Shown: piece by piece, positions 1 to 9,992 of the stretch | Position numbering within the stretch: position 1 is the first letter of the stretch | Layout of the letters: each line of letters opens with the position of its first letter | Assembly (NCBI GenBank): GCA_013822765.1 | Contig: PNKY01000003.1 | Span: 310,001 to 374,000 of the forward strand | Source: Rhodospirillum sp. | GTDB lineage: Bacteria; Pseudomonadota; Alphaproteobacteria; Dongiales; Dongiaceae | Direction of reading: 5' to 3' | DNA length: 64,000 bases | Notes under the pieces: model-generated | Databases searched by the model: none | What the model saw: only the letters and a program-made list of their open reading frames with translations | What the model was told of the DNA's origin: nothing | Made by a program: the position numbers and the translations under genes

Positions 1-650
1 TCGACCTTGCCCTGGTTGAAGACGGCGACGCGGTCGCTCATCGACAGCGCCTCGCCCTGGTCGTGCGTCACGTAGATGAAGGTGATGCCGACCTGGCGCT
101 GGATCGACTTCAGCTCGACCTGCATCTGCTCGCGCAGCTTGAGGTCGAGCGCGCCCAGCGGCTCGTCGAGCAGCAGCACACTCGGCCGGTTCACCAGCGC
201 GCGCGCCAGCGCCACGCGCTGGCGTTGGCCGCCGGACAGCTGCGAGGGCTTGCGCCCGCCGAAGCCGCCGAGCTTCACCATCGCCAGCATCTCCTCCGCA
301 CGCTTGGCGCGCTCAGCTGCCGGCACCTTCCTGATCATCAGGCCATAGGCGACGTTCTCCGCCACCGTCATGTGCGGGAACAGCGCGTAATCCTGGAACA
401 CGGTGTTGACGTCGCGATCGTACGGCGGGACGCCCGCCATGTCCTTGCCGTGGATCGCGACAGAGCCGCCGGTCGGCTGCTCGAAGCCGGCGATCAGGCG
501 CAGGCAGGTGGTCTTGCCCGAGCCGGAGGGACCGAGCATCGCGAAGAACTCGCCGTCGAGGATGTCGAAGCTGACGTCGTCGACCGCTTTCACCGCGCCA
601 TAGTGGCGCGACACGGCACGGAAAGAGACGGCGATCGACTTGTCTGGCAT
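1..650 (-). CDS. ABC transporter ATPase, polyamine (PotA) type, 3' end cut by window
   Basis: This is the ATP-hydrolysing subunit of an importer, probably for putrescine, spermidine or a related solute. The 216 visible residues hold a complete nucleotide-binding domain: Walker A GPSGSGKT at about 40-47, Q-loop near 86, signature LSGGQ at 138-142, Walker B LLLDEP at 159-164 and the switch histidine at 196. The C-terminal regulatory (TOBE) part lies beyond the left edge. The start is the ATG at 650; no strong ribosome site precedes it, and the next gene upstream on this strand is the binding protein at 744-1898. The spermidine/putrescine assignment rests mainly on that neighbour. Permease genes are expected to the left of the window. 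Confidence 0.93.
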   Translation of the reverse strand, partial: MPDKSIAVSFRAVSRHYGAVKAVDDVSFDILDGEFFAMLGPSGSGKTTCLRLIAGFEQPTGGSVAIHGKDMAGVPPYDRDVNTVFQDYALFPHMTVAENVAYGLMIRKVPAAERAKRAEEMLAMVKLGGFGGRKPSQLSGGQRQRVALARALVNRPSVLLLDEPLGALDLKLREQMQVELKSIQRQVGITFIYVTHDQGEALSMSDRVAVFNQGKV

Positions 651-684
651 GGCGTGGCTGATTTCGACGGGGGCCGATAGAGTT

Positions 685-710
685 GGGGCGGATCGTCGCC
701 GATCCGCCCC
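685..710 (-). promoter_or_regulatory. Intercistronic hairpin between binding-protein and ATPase genes
   Basis: A perfect 10-bp inverted repeat (GGGGCGGATC, six-base loop, GATCCGCCCC) lies in the 93-base gap between the binding-protein stop and the ATPase start. No T-run follows on the minus strand, so it does not look like a full terminator. Such hairpins often stabilise the upstream binding-protein message and lower expression of the downstream transporter genes; that role is inferred here. Confidence 0.6.
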
Positions 711-743
711 GTTAAGATCAAGTCTGGTCAGAACAAAGCGTGC

Positions 744-1898
744 TCAGCTGCCGCTTTGCACCGCCTGATAGCCGGCCACCCAGTCGCGATAGGGCACGCA
801 CTCCCGCCCGCCACCGCATTCACGCACCGGGGTCTTCCAGAAATGGATGCGCTTGAAGTTCTGGATGCCGTTGGTCTTGCAGCCGGCGTCGGTCAGGATC
901 GGATCGGCGCAGGACGCCGGAACCGCCGGAACGCTGCCGAACCACGCCGCCGTGCCCGCCTGGGCATTGTCCGACAGCGAGTGGTTGAGCCACATGTAGG
1001 CGCAGTTCGGATGCGGCGCCGCAGCGTGCATCATGGTGGTGTCGGCCCATCCCGTGGCGCCTTCCTTCGGCACCGTGGAGCCGACCTTGATCTTGCCGCC
1101 GGCCCGCAGCGCGTTGACCTGGTACGGCCAGGAGGTCGAGGCGACCACGCCTTCGGAGGTGAAGTCGTCGACCTGCGCCGCCGCATCGCCCCAGTATTTG
1201 TTGACGATCTGGCGCTGCGCGCGCAGCAGCTCGATCGCCGCGTCGAACTGCGGCTTGGTCAGCGCATAGGGATCCTGGATGCCGAGCTCCGGCTTGTGGG
1301 TCATGAGATAGAGCGCGGCGTCGGCAATATAGATCGGGCCATAGTAGGCTTCGACCCGGCCCTTGTTCGACTTGCCGTCGGGCAGATTCTGCTCTTCGAA
1401 CACGATCGACCAGCTCTGTGGCGCATTCTCGAACACGTCGGCGTTGTACATGAGGACGTTGGCGCCCCACTGCCATGGCACGCCGTAGTGCTTGCCGTTG
1501 ACCGTGTGCCACACTGCGCTCTGCAGATTGGCGTCGACCTTGCTCCAGTCGCTGATCAGCGCGGTGTTGATCTCCTGCACCGTGTTGCCCGCGATCAGGC
1601 GCAGGCTGGCGTCGCCGGAGGCGGTCACCAGGTCGAAACCGCCGGCATTCATCAGCGAGACCATTTCATCGGAGCTGCCGGCCGTCTTCACCGTCACCTT
1701 GCAGCCAGTCGCCTTCTCGAAACCCGTCACCCAATCGTACGCGGGATCGGATTCGCCGCGCTCGATGTAACCCGGCCATGCCACGATCGAGACTTCGCCC
1801 TCGCCCGCACCGATGGCGGTCAACATATCGGCGCTTGCCGTCTGAGCGGCCAGGACAATGGCCGCGACGGTCGCCGTCAGCTTGATGCTTTGGGACAT
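744..1898 (-). CDS. Periplasmic substrate-binding protein of polyamine-type ABC transporter
   Basis: This 384-residue exported protein would capture substrate for the adjacent ATPase. A signal peptide is visible (lysine near residue 6, a hydrophobic stretch, and a likely cut after ASA at about 21-23). The mature start is followed by a GEVSIVAWPGYIERG segment, typical of the PotD/PotF and other class 1 extracellular binding proteins. Several cysteines (for example near the C-terminus, ECGGGRECV) may form disulfides in the periplasm. It is the first gene of the cluster on this strand; the 186 bases upstream to the CobW gene should contain the promoter. The exact ligand (putrescine, spermidine or another compound) cannot be read from sequence. 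Confidence 0.9.
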   Translation of the reverse strand: MSQSIKLTATVAAIVLAAQTASADMLTAIGAGEGEVSIVAWPGYIERGESDPAYDWVTGFEKATGCKVTVKTAGSSDEMVSLMNAGGFDLVTASGDASLRLIAGNTVQEINTALISDWSKVDANLQSAVWHTVNGKHYGVPWQWGANVLMYNADVFENAPQSWSIVFEEQNLPDGKSNKGRVEAYYGPIYIADAALYLMTHKPELGIQDPYALTKPQFDAAIELLRAQRQIVNKYWGDAAAQVDDFTSEGVVASTSWPYQVNALRAGGKIKVGSTVPKEGATGWADTTMMHAAAPHPNCAYMWLNHSLSDNAQAGTAAWFGSVPAVPASCADPILTDAGCKTNGIQNFKRIHFWKTPVRECGGGRECVPYRDWVAGYQAVQSGS

Positions 1899-2084
1899 GT
1901 TGCCTCCTAGAAGTTTCCCCGTTCAAACCTTCGCTGAATCCGCAATGGTGGGCACGGACCCTCGGCCAGACAGGGCGGCATCAAGGCGCAGTACGCCCCG
2001 CCGGACCCTGACCGACCGGTCAACGGTAGCCTGCCCAAAGTTAAATGTAAAACCCGGAAAAGGATGGGATTTGATGTTTCGAGT

Positions 2085-3167
2085 TCACGCGTGAGGCTCG
2101 GCGAGGAACTCGGTCATCGACTGCTCCAGCCATGCACGCTCCAGGTCGCGCGTGATGAAGACGATGCGGGACCGGCGGTCCGGGCCGCTCCAACCCGGCA
2201 GTGTCGCCGGCGGATGGAACAGATGCTGAATGCCATGGATGGCGACCGGCGTGTCGGAGCCCGCAATGTTTAGAATGCCTTTGATCCGCAGCAGGTCAGC
2301 GCCGCGCATCGTGATCAGCATCTCGATCCAGGTGACGAACTTGTCCCACGCGATCGGGCGATCGTAGGTCAGGCAAAAGGCGCGGATGTGATCGTCGTGC
2401 CGGTTCACATCCAGCGGCTGGGCATGATCGTGGTCGTGGTGATGGTCGTGATGATCATGGTGACGATGATCGTCGGCCTGCGCGTAGGCTTCTTCCTTCA
2501 GCCAGCGCGCCACGTCGGTGCTCTTGTTTGCGGGATTGTAGAGGCCGGCATTAAACAATTGCTCCGCCGCTACAACCCCGTGTGCGACTGGCAATAAAGG
2601 CGCTGCGGGATTGAGCGCATGGAGGCGCGCTTCGAGTGCCGTCCGTTGCTCCGGCTTGGCGAGGTCAGTCTTGGTCAGGACCAGGCGATCGGCCACCGCC
2701 GCCTGCTTCACGGATTCGAACTGACGGTCGAGCTGGTCCATGCCGTTGACCGCATCGACCGTGGTGACGACGCCGTCCAAGCGATAGAAGGCGCTCAGCA
2801 GCGGATCGCCGATCAGGGTCTGCAGGATGGGAGCCGGATCAGCGAGGCCCGTGGTCTCGATCACCAGGCGCTTGAACTTCGGCACCTCGCCGCGGTCGCG
2901 GCGCTTGTAGAGCCGGCGCAGCGTGTCGATGAGGTCGCCGCGGATCGAGCAGCACAGGCAGCCGGACGACATCAGGATGGTGTCTTCCTTCGCCTCCTCG
3001 ACCAGCAAATGATCGAGGCCGATCTCGCCAAACTCGTTGATCACGACCGCGGTGTCGGCCATGTCCGCCTGCTGCAGCAGGTTCTTGAGCAAGGTGGTCT
3101 TGCCGGAGCCGAGAAACCCGGTAATGACGGAGACCGGCAACCGCTCCAGCTCGGGCGCCTCGCTCAT
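2085..3167 (-). CDS. CobW/ZNG1-family GTPase metallochaperone with His-rich loop
   Basis: This is a G3E-family GTPase thought to deliver a metal ion to a target enzyme. Visible elements are Walker A GFLGSGKTT at 17-25, the metal-binding GCLCC motif at 69-73, the TKTD base-recognition motif near 165-168, a very histidine-rich loop at about 231-249, and a C-terminal CobW_C domain. The 360-residue length is normal for the YjiA/ZNG1 branch. It starts 9 bases after the heme A synthase stop on the same strand, so the two are probably cotranscribed. That suggests, but does not prove, a link between this chaperone and respiratory metal or heme supply. A zinc role under starvation is the main alternative. 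Confidence 0.92.
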   Translation of the reverse strand: MSEAPELERLPVSVITGFLGSGKTTLLKNLLQQADMADTAVVINEFGEIGLDHLLVEEAKEDTILMSSGCLCCSIRGDLIDTLRRLYKRRDRGEVPKFKRLVIETTGLADPAPILQTLIGDPLLSAFYRLDGVVTTVDAVNGMDQLDRQFESVKQAAVADRLVLTKTDLAKPEQRTALEARLHALNPAAPLLPVAHGVVAAEQLFNAGLYNPANKSTDVARWLKEEAYAQADDHRHHDHHDHHHDHDHAQPLDVNRHDDHIRAFCLTYDRPIAWDKFVTWIEMLITMRGADLLRIKGILNIAGSDTPVAIHGIQHLFHPPATLPGWSGPDRRSRIVFITRDLERAWLEQSMTEFLAEPHA

Positions 3168-3176
3168 GATGGCGCC

Positions 3177-4253
3177 TTAAGCCCGTGCGCGGCGCAGGCC
3201 GTGCAAGGCATAGAGGCCGAGCGAGAACAGGATGAAGGCACCGGCCTGGTGCGCCACCGCCAGCGGCAGCGGCACCACCAGCATCAGGGTCGCGATGCCG
3301 AGCATCGCCTGCCCCAGCAGGCCGAACGGCAGGTAGTAGAAGCGGCGCTTCATGTCCGCGTCGAGCCCGGCGCGGCGCGCGCGCACCACCAGCGAGATCA
3401 GCGCGATCGCGACGAATCCAGCGGCTAGGCGATGCAGGAACTGCGCCGTCACCGGATTCTCGAAGAAGTTCGTCCACCACGGCGCCAGTGCGAACAGGTC
3501 CGGGGCGATCCAATGCTCGCCCATCATCGGGAAATTGTTGTAGACGAAGCCGCCATCCAAGCCGGCGACAAAGCCGCCGATGGCGATCTCCAACGTGATC
3601 ACCGTCATCATGATCCAGGCGTGCCGCCGCAGCACCCGATGGACCGGCGGCTGCGGCCACACACGCGCGGGATAGAGCCGTTCAAGCGCACACCACAGGA
3701 GGGCGCCGTAGATCGCCAGCGCCAGCAGCAGATGCGCGACCAGGCGATACTGGCTGACGTCGGTGCGGTCGGCGAATCCGCTCTCCACCATGATCCAGCC
3801 CATCAGCCCCTGCAGCCCGCCGAGCACGAAGATCGCCGCCAGCCGGCCGGCCCGGCGGCCGCGCAGATGGCCGCGCACCCAGAACCACAGGAACGGAATG
3901 AGGAACGCGACGCCGATCAGCCGGCCCCACAGGCGGTGGAAATACTCCCACCAGAAGATCGACTTGAACCCGTCGAGCGTCATGCCGGCATTGACCTGGT
4001 GGTATTCGGCGATGCCCTGGTAGATGCCGAAGACGCGCCGCCACTCGGCATCGCTGAGCGGCGGGATCGCGCCGATGATCGGCTTCCATTCCATGATGGA
4101 AAGGCCGGAATCGGTCAGGCGCGTGATCGCGCCCAGCATGACTTGCACCAGGACCATGCCCGCCAGCCCCAGCAGCCACAGCCCGACGGCGCGCTCGGCC
4201 GTGGCCGGCCGGGCGGCGGCAGCGCCAATGGGTGCGGTCTGGACGTAGGACAC
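3177..4253 (-). CDS. ctaA: Heme A synthase, COX15/CtaA family
   Basis: This integral membrane enzyme oxidises the C8 methyl of heme O to give heme A for cytochrome aa3 oxidase. It has about eight hydrophobic helices and the four conserved histidines of the family, in EYFHRLWGR, RLVAHLLLA, QFLHRLAAG and AVAHQAGAF. I chose the GTG at 4253 (GAGG nine bases upstream), giving 358 residues, the usual size. The longer frame opening at 4379 adds 42 residues rich in Arg and Pro that do not resemble the family N-terminus. It is followed at 9 bases by the CobW GTPase gene. Confidence 0.93.
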   Translation of the reverse strand: MSYVQTAPIGAAAARPATAERAVGLWLLGLAGMVLVQVMLGAITRLTDSGLSIMEWKPIIGAIPPLSDAEWRRVFGIYQGIAEYHQVNAGMTLDGFKSIFWWEYFHRLWGRLIGVAFLIPFLWFWVRGHLRGRRAGRLAAIFVLGGLQGLMGWIMVESGFADRTDVSQYRLVAHLLLALAIYGALLWCALERLYPARVWPQPPVHRVLRRHAWIMMTVITLEIAIGGFVAGLDGGFVYNNFPMMGEHWIAPDLFALAPWWTNFFENPVTAQFLHRLAAGFVAIALISLVVRARRAGLDADMKRRFYYLPFGLLGQAMLGIATLMLVVPLPLAVAHQAGAFILFSLGLYALHGLRRARA

Positions 4254-4419
4254 GGATTGCGGCCTCAAGCCTCGCAAAATCAGCGGCGGACCATAGCCTG
4301 AGGTGGGGGCGGGATGCAGCCGAAAAAACGGCCAGGAGTGTCGCAGTCCGCAACGTTTTTCCGCCCACCGGCAAGGCACTGTACGCTTCCGTACCCGCTT
4401 CGGGAGAGAGGCCGTTGCG

Positions 4420-4857
4420 CTATGGATGCCGCTTGTATTTGGCCGGCAGCAGTTCCTCGACCGGGATGCGGACGTGGGCGTCGTCCCGCAGCAGGATCAC
4501 GGCCGCGCCGGCGGCGAAGTCGGTCAGCATTTCCCGGCAGATGCCGCAGGGGGAGACCACCTTGCAGTCCTGGTGCTGCTCCCGTGGCCGCGGATGGCGG
4601 ACCGACACGATCGCCTCGATGGCCAACTCTCCGCCGGCCATAGCCTGGCCCAGCGCGACGGCCTCGGCGCAGACCGAGGCCCGACCCACATAGGTGTCCA
4701 AGTGCAGGCCTGTGTAGACCCGGCCGGAGGCACCCCGCACTGCGCTGGCGATGTGGTGCCGATTCTCGGTATAACGCTGTTCGATCAATGACTTGGCAGC
4801 GTCGATCAGAACCTGGTCGGCGGCCGAGATCGGAGTTCCGGGGAGTGGCTTGTTCAT
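4420..4857 (-). CDS. Cytidine deaminase-like zinc hydrolase
   Basis: This 145-residue protein belongs to the CDA fold, whose members hydrolytically deaminate cytidine or related nucleosides. The zinc site is complete: CAE at 63-65 (ligand Cys plus the proton-shuttling Glu) and PCGIC at 103-107 (two Cys ligands). The length fits tetrameric cytidine deaminases. The sequence around both motifs also resembles the blasticidin-S deaminase branch, so nucleoside salvage and nucleoside-antibiotic inactivation are both possible. It sits between heme A synthase and the flavin oxidoreductase on the same strand, with no clear functional partner. Confidence 0.85.
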   Translation of the reverse strand: MNKPLPGTPISAADQVLIDAAKSLIEQRYTENRHHIASAVRGASGRVYTGLHLDTYVGRASVCAEAVALGQAMAGGELAIEAIVSVRHPRPREQHQDCKVVSPCGICREMLTDFAAGAAVILLRDDAHVRIPVEELLPAKYKRHP

Positions 4858-4921
4858 GGCGCGATGCTGCGGTGCCGCAGGAGAGCCGTCAAGCCGGCCG
4901 AAGACCCCTCTGCCATCATGG

Positions 4922-6961
4922 TCAGAACTGTAGGCAGAGCCGGAGCGAGTCGTAGAGCGCGGCGTGGATGTTGCGGCTGCTGACGGCGTCGCCGACCCGG
5001 AACAGCTGGAACCGGCCGTCGCGGTTGCGCATCAGCGCTTGGGGCCGGTTGGCGATCAGAGCATCGATATCGAGTTCGCCGCGGTTCGAGGACTGCTCCT
5101 TGAGCGCGAAATAGACCTCGGCGGCCGGCAGGGTGCCGTGCTCGGCGATCACCTGGTCGGTGCGGCGCTCGGTCTCCGACTTGTCGTAGTCGTTGCCGAG
5201 GACCGCCACCAGCTTGTTGCCGTCGCGGCGGATGCCCTTCAGCCGGTGATTGAGGGTGAAGGTGGTCTTGGCGGCGTAGAGCTTCTTGAAGTAGGCGGGG
5301 TAGTTGATGCCGCCAACGTCGACGCCGGCCGCGCGCTCGGGCGAGACGTATTCCAACCTGGCGCCGTGATCGACCGCGAACTCCGCCAGACTCAGCCCTT
5401 CGTGCGCGCCATGATCGTCGAACAGCAGGACTTCCGGCGCCACCGGCGCCTGGCCCGCGAGAATGTCCCACGGGCTGGTCGCCAGCTCGGCGCCGAACTT
5501 GAGGCGGCCGGCGAACGGCAGGCCGCCGGTCGCGATCACCACGATGTCGGGGTTCTCCGCCAGCACGTCCGGCGCTTCGGCATAGGAGTTGAAACGGCAA
5601 TCGATGTCGAGTAGGTGCACCTCCGCCGCCAGCCACTCGACGATGCCGACGATCTCGCGCCGGCGCTGCAGCTTGGCGGCCAGCAGCACCTGCCCGCCCG
5701 GCTTGTCGGCAGCCTCGAACAGCACGACCTTGTGTCCGCGTACAGCACTCACGCGCGCCGCTTCCAGGCCGGCGGGACCCGCGCCGACTACCACCACCTT
5801 TTTCCGGGCGCCGGTCGTCGTCGGGATGACGTGGGGCATGGCGGCTTCGCGGCTGGTCGCCGGGTTGTGCAGGCACAGCGCCTCCATGCCCTGGTACAAG
5901 CGGTCGATGCAGTAGCCGGCGCCGACGCACGGCCGGATCCGGGTCTCCTCGCCGCGCATGATCTTGGCGACGATGTGCGGGTCCGCCATGTGCGCGCGGG
6001 TCATGCCGATCAGGTCGACCGCGCCGGAGGTGATGGCGTGGCGCGCAGTCGCGACGTCGTTGACGCGCGCCGCCTGCATCACCGGCAGCTTCACCAGCCG
6101 CTTCACCTCGCGCGCCAGGTCAAGGTGCGGGCCCGCGGGCGTGCCCATGCCGGGAATAACGTGCGAGATGGACTCATCAGAGCCAATATAGCCCTGGATC
6201 ACGTTGATGAAGTCGATCAGGCCGCTGTCCGCCATGTGCCGGGCGATCGCGAGCCCGTCCTTGCGAGTGAGGCCATCCTCCACGGTTTCATCCGCCACCA
6301 TGCGCAGACCGACGATGTAGTCGTTGCCGACCTGGCGGCGGATCTCCTGCAGCACCTCGATCGAGAAGCGCATGCGGTTCTCCAGCGTCTGCGGGCCGTA
6401 TTCGTCGGTGCGCTCGTTGGTGATCGGCGACCAGAAGGCGTCGAACAGATGGCCGTAGGATTCGATCTCGATGCCGTCCATGCCGCCGTCGCGGCAGCGT
6501 CGCGCGGCGGCGCCATAGGCCGTGATCACGCGCGCGAAGTCCCAGTCCTCCATCTCCTTGGGAAAGGCGCGGTGCGCCGGCTCGCGCACCGACGAGGGCG
6601 CGATCACCGGGAGCCAATGCTCCTTGGCCCAGGAGGTGCGGCGGCCGAGGTGCGTGATCTGGACCATCACCGCGGCGCCGTATTTGTGCACGCCGGCGGT
6701 CAGTTCCTTGAACCAGGGGATGATGGCGTCGCTGCCGACATAGAGGTTGCCAAAGGCCTGGGGCGAATCCGGCGCGACGATCGAGGACCCGCCGATCATG
6801 GTCATGCCGATGCCGCCCTTGGCCTTTTCCTCGTGGTACAGGCGGTAGCGCGCCTTGGGCAGCGCCTCCTCGGAATAGGCCGGCTCGTGGGAGGTGCTGA
6901 TGATGCGATTCTTGAGGGTGAGATGCTTGAGCTGGAACGGCTGCAGCAGCGGATCGGCCAT
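4922..6961 (-). CDS. FMN/FAD/4Fe-4S NADH:flavin oxidoreductase (DgcA/StcD/trimethylamine-dehydrogenase-like)
   Basis: This 679-residue multidomain enzyme has an N-terminal old-yellow-enzyme TIM barrel (FMN), then a cysteine cluster (CVGAGYC, with a further Cys near LCLHNP) for a 4Fe-4S centre, then an FAD/NAD domain opening with VVVGAGPAGLEAARV. This layout is shared by 2,4-dienoyl-CoA reductase, trimethylamine dehydrogenase and N-demethylases of dimethylglycine and stachydrine (DgcA, StcD). The first barrel residues and overall length favour the N-demethylase group. I chose the ATG at 6961, preceded by GGGAGA at ten bases, over the longer frame from 7084. The gene is divergent from the liu operon across about 250 bases. 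Confidence 0.88.
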   Translation of the reverse strand: MADPLLQPFQLKHLTLKNRIISTSHEPAYSEEALPKARYRLYHEEKAKGGIGMTMIGGSSIVAPDSPQAFGNLYVGSDAIIPWFKELTAGVHKYGAAVMVQITHLGRRTSWAKEHWLPVIAPSSVREPAHRAFPKEMEDWDFARVITAYGAAARRCRDGGMDGIEIESYGHLFDAFWSPITNERTDEYGPQTLENRMRFSIEVLQEIRRQVGNDYIVGLRMVADETVEDGLTRKDGLAIARHMADSGLIDFINVIQGYIGSDESISHVIPGMGTPAGPHLDLAREVKRLVKLPVMQAARVNDVATARHAITSGAVDLIGMTRAHMADPHIVAKIMRGEETRIRPCVGAGYCIDRLYQGMEALCLHNPATSREAAMPHVIPTTTGARKKVVVVGAGPAGLEAARVSAVRGHKVVLFEAADKPGGQVLLAAKLQRRREIVGIVEWLAAEVHLLDIDCRFNSYAEAPDVLAENPDIVVIATGGLPFAGRLKFGAELATSPWDILAGQAPVAPEVLLFDDHGAHEGLSLAEFAVDHGARLEYVSPERAAGVDVGGINYPAYFKKLYAAKTTFTLNHRLKGIRRDGNKLVAVLGNDYDKSETERRTDQVIAEHGTLPAAEVYFALKEQSSNRGELDIDALIANRPQALMRNRDGRFQLFRVGDAVSSRNIHAALYDSLRLCLQF

Positions 6962-7214
6962 GCGACGACAATCTCCCAGAATGAGCCGCGACTCTAGGCG
7001 AAGCCGCCGCATTCCTACAAACCGGATTCGGCCGCTTCCCGGCGCGAAAAAGCAAACCGTCGCTTGACCCCGCCTCCCGCGCAACAGGCTTGCGCGCCGC
7101 CACGCGGCTGGAGGCCGAAGCTTGCGCGGATTGCGCCACCCTTGCCGCCAGCCCCTGCCAGTCTAGAATGCCCGTCAAAGGGGGCGTCACCAAAGCACCC
7201 AGCGGGAGGAATTC

Positions 7215-8378
7215 ATGGAATTGCGGTCCCTCGACTTCGACCTGGGCGAGACGGCCGAGGCGATGCGCGAGAGCGTGCGGTCCTTCGCCGACGCCGAAAT
7301 CGCGCCGCGCGCCGCCGACATCGACCGGAACGACGATTTTCCCGCCGATTTGTGGCGCAAGTTCGGCAACCTCGGCCTGCTCGGCATCACGGTCGAGGAG
7401 GAATTCGGCGGCGCCGGCATGGGCTACCTGGAGCACGTGATCGCGCTGGAGGAGATTTCCCGCGCCTCGGCTTCGGTCGGCCTCTCCTACGGCGCGCACT
7501 CCAACCTGTGCGTGAACCAGATTCGCCGCAACGGCACCGAGGCGCACAAGCGCAAATACCTGCCCAAGCTGATCTCCGGCGAGCATGTCGGCGCGCTCGC
7601 CATGAGCGAGCCGGGCGCCGGCTCCGACGTCGTCTCCATGCGCCTCAAGGCCGAGCGGCGCGGCGACCGCTATGTGCTCAACGGCACCAAGATGTGGATC
7701 ACCAACGGGCCCAACGCCGACATCATCGTGGTCTATGCCAAGACCGATGCCGAGGCGGGGCCCAAGGGCATCACCGCCTTCATCGTCGAGACCAAGGCCA
7801 AGGGCTTCCAGGTCGCGCAGAAACTAGACAAGCTCGGCATGCGCGGCTCCAACACCGGCGAGCTGGTGTTCAACGAGTGCGAAGTGCCGGCGGAGAACGT
7901 GCTGCAGGCCGAGGGCAAGGGCGTCAACGTGCTGATGAGCGGCCTAGACTACGAGCGCGCGATTCTCGCGGCAGGCCCCCTTGGCATCATGCAGGCGGCG
8001 ATGGACGTGGTCGTGCCCTATGTCCACGACCGCAAGCAGTTCGGCCAGTCGATCGGCACCTTCCAGCTGATGCAGGGCAAGCTCGCGGACATGTATTCGA
8101 CGCTGTCGGCCTGCCGCGCCTATTGCTATGCGGTGGCGAAAGCGTGCGACAAGGGGCAGATCACGCGCAAAGACGCCGCCGGCGTCATCCTCTATTGTGC
8201 CGAGAAGGCGACCTGGATGGCGCTGGAAGCGATCCAGTGTTTGGGCGGCAACGGCTATATCAACGACTATCCGACCGGCCGCCTGCTGCGCGACGCGAAA
8301 CTCTATGAGATCGGCGCCGGCACCAGCGAGATCCGGCGCATGTTGATCGGCCGCGAAATCTTCAATGAGACAGCGTGA
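7215..8378 (+). CDS. liuA: Isovaleryl-CoA dehydrogenase
   Basis: This FAD acyl-CoA dehydrogenase converts isovaleryl-CoA to 3-methylcrotonyl-CoA in leucine degradation. The 387 residues include the substrate/FAD segment [10 protein letters not shown], the ITNG stretch, and the C-terminal QCLGGNGY signature. The catalytic base is Glu247 in [10 protein letters not shown]; this placement in helix G is specific to isovaleryl-CoA dehydrogenases and separates them from short- and medium-chain enzymes. GGGAGGAAT just upstream of the ATG at 7215 is a good ribosome site. It is the first gene of a five-gene leucine/isovalerate operon. Confidence 0.96.
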   Translation: MELRSLDFDLGETAEAMRESVRSFADAEIAPRAADIDRNDDFPADLWRKFGNLGLLGITVEEEFGGAGMGYLEHVIALEEISRASASVGLSYGAHSNLCVNQIRRNGTEAHKRKYLPKLISGEHVGALAMSEPGAGSDVVSMRLKAERRGDRYVLNGTKMWITNGPNADIIVVYAKTDAEAGPKGITAFIVETKAKGFQVAQKLDKLGMRGSNTGELVFNECEVPAENVLQAEGKGVNVLMSGLDYERAILAAGPLGIMQAAMDVVVPYVHDRKQFGQSIGTFQLMQGKLADMYSTLSACRAYCYAVAKACDKGQITRKDAAGVILYCAEKATWMALEAIQCLGGNGYINDYPTGRLLRDAKLYEIGAGTSEIRRMLIGREIFNETA

Positions 8379-8382
8379 AGGC

Positions 8383-9990
8383 ATGTCCATCCTCAAAAGC
8401 GAGATCGACACCCGCTCCGAGAACTTCCAGCGCAACCAGGCTGCCATGCAGGCCCAGGTCGATGACCTCAAGAAGCTGGTCGAGGGCATCAAGCTGGGCG
8501 GTGGCGAGGCGGCGCGCACCAAGCATTTGAGCCGCGGCAAGCTGCTGCCGCGCGACCGCATCCGCTGCCTGATCGATGTCGGCGCGCCGTTCCTGGAGTT
8601 CTCGCAGCTCGCGGCTTATGACGTCTATGACGACGATGTGCCGGCCGCCGGCATCATCACCGGCGTCGGGCGCGTGGCGGGGCGCGAATGTGTCATCGTC
8701 GCCAACGACGCCACGGTGAAGGGTGGAACCTATTTTCCGATCACGGTGAAGAAACACCTGCGGGCGCAGGAGATCGCGCGCCAGAACAACCTGCCCTGCA
8801 TCTATCTGGTCGACAGCGGCGGCGCCAACCTGCCCAACCAGGACGAGGTGTTCCCTGACCGCGATCATTTCGGGCGCATCTTCTACAACCAGGCGACCAT
8901 GTCCGCCGCCGGCATTCCGCAGATCGCGGTGGTGATGGGCTCCTGCACCGCGGGCGGCGCCTATGTGCCGGCGATGTCGGACGAGAGCATCATCGTCAAG
9001 AACCAGGGCACGATCTTCCTCGGCGGCCCGCCGCTGGTGAAGGCCGCGACCGGCGAGGTGGTGAGCGCGGAGGACCTGGGCGGCGCCGACGTGCATTCGC
9101 GCCAGTCGGGCGTCACCGATCATTATGCCGAGAACGACCGGCATGCGTTGGAGATCGCGCGCTCCATCGTCGCGCATCTCAACCGCGGCAAATCGGTGTC
9201 GCTGGACGTCGCCGCGCCGGAAGCGCCGCTCTACGACGCCAAGGAGATCTACGGCATCATCCCGGCCGACCCGCGCCAGCCCTATGACGTGCGCGAGGTG
9301 ATCGCGCGGCTGGTCGACGGCAGCCGGTTCGACGAGTTCAAGAAGCTCTACGGCACGACCCTGGTGTGCGGCTTCGCGCGCATCTGGGGCTATCCGGTCG
9401 GCATCATCGGCAACAACGGGATCCTGTTCTCCGAATCCGCGCTCAAGGGCGCGCATTTCGTCGAGCTGTGCGCGCAGCGCGGCATCCCGATCCTCTTCCT
9501 GCAGAACATCACCGGCTTCATGGTCGGCAGGAAATACGAGGCCGGTGGCATCGCCAAGGACGGCGCCAAGATGGTGACCGCCGTCTCCTGCGCGCAGGTG
9601 CCGAAACTCACCATGCTGATCGGCGGATCGTTCGGCGCCGGCAACTACGGCATGTGCGGCCGCGCCTTCTCGCCGCGCTTCCTGTGGATGTGGCCGAATG
9701 CGCGCATCTCGGTCATGGGCGGCGAGCAGGCGGCCAACGTGCTGGCGCAGGTGAAGCGCGATTCCATGGCTGCCCGCGGCGAGGACTGGCCGGATCACGA
9801 TGAGGAGCACTTCAAGGCGCCGATCCGCTCGCAATATGAGGCGCAGGGGCACCCGTATTTCGCCGGCGCGCGGCTGTGGGACGATGGGCTGGTCGATCCC
9901 GCCGATGCACGCATGACGCTCGCGCTGGGACTGTCGGCCGCGCTTAACGCACCGATCGAGCCGACGCGCTTCGGCATCTTCCGGATGTAG
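8383..9990 (+). CDS. liuB: Methylcrotonyl-CoA carboxylase beta (carboxyltransferase) subunit
   Basis: This subunit transfers the carboxyl group from carboxybiotin to 3-methylcrotonyl-CoA, forming 3-methylglutaconyl-CoA. About 535 residues make two crotonase-like halves. Conserved stretches include [27 protein letters not shown] and, in the second half, [16 protein letters not shown] prefer the ATG at 8383 ([12 protein letters not shown] matches the family start) to the ATG at 8365, which would overlap liuA by 14 bases. liuC follows after 2 bases. The partner biotin-carrying subunit is liuD, two genes downstream. Confidence 0.95.
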   Translation: MSILKSEIDTRSENFQRNQAAMQAQVDDLKKLVEGIKLGGGEAARTKHLSRGKLLPRDRIRCLIDVGAPFLEFSQLAAYDVYDDDVPAAGIITGVGRVAGRECVIVANDATVKGGTYFPITVKKHLRAQEIARQNNLPCIYLVDSGGANLPNQDEVFPDRDHFGRIFYNQATMSAAGIPQIAVVMGSCTAGGAYVPAMSDESIIVKNQGTIFLGGPPLVKAATGEVVSAEDLGGADVHSRQSGVTDHYAENDRHALEIARSIVAHLNRGKSVSLDVAAPEAPLYDAKEIYGIIPADPRQPYDVREVIARLVDGSRFDEFKKLYGTTLVCGFARIWGYPVGIIGNNGILFSESALKGAHFVELCAQRGIPILFLQNITGFMVGRKYEAGGIAKDGAKMVTAVSCAQVPKLTMLIGGSFGAGNYGMCGRAFSPRFLWMWPNARISVMGGEQAANVLAQVKRDSMAARGEDWPDHDEEHFKAPIRSQYEAQGHPYFAGARLWDDGLVDPADARMTLALGLSAALNAPIEPTRFGIFRM

Positions 9991-9992
9991 CC

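Noticed and set aside
756..1910. Long plus-strand open frame (384 codons) over the binding-protein gene
   Set aside because: It mirrors the minus-strand gene exactly, has no family-like sequence, and is His/Arg-rich as expected for an antisense frame in high-GC DNA.
5615..6997. Plus-strand frame of 460 codons over the flavin oxidoreductase gene
   Set aside because: Antisense shadow of a well-supported multidomain enzyme; composition is Arg/Ala/His-rich with no motif.
6288..7586. Minus-strand frame of 432 codons spanning the oxidoreductase start and into liuA
   Set aside because: Crosses a divergent promoter region and two real genes in wrong frames.
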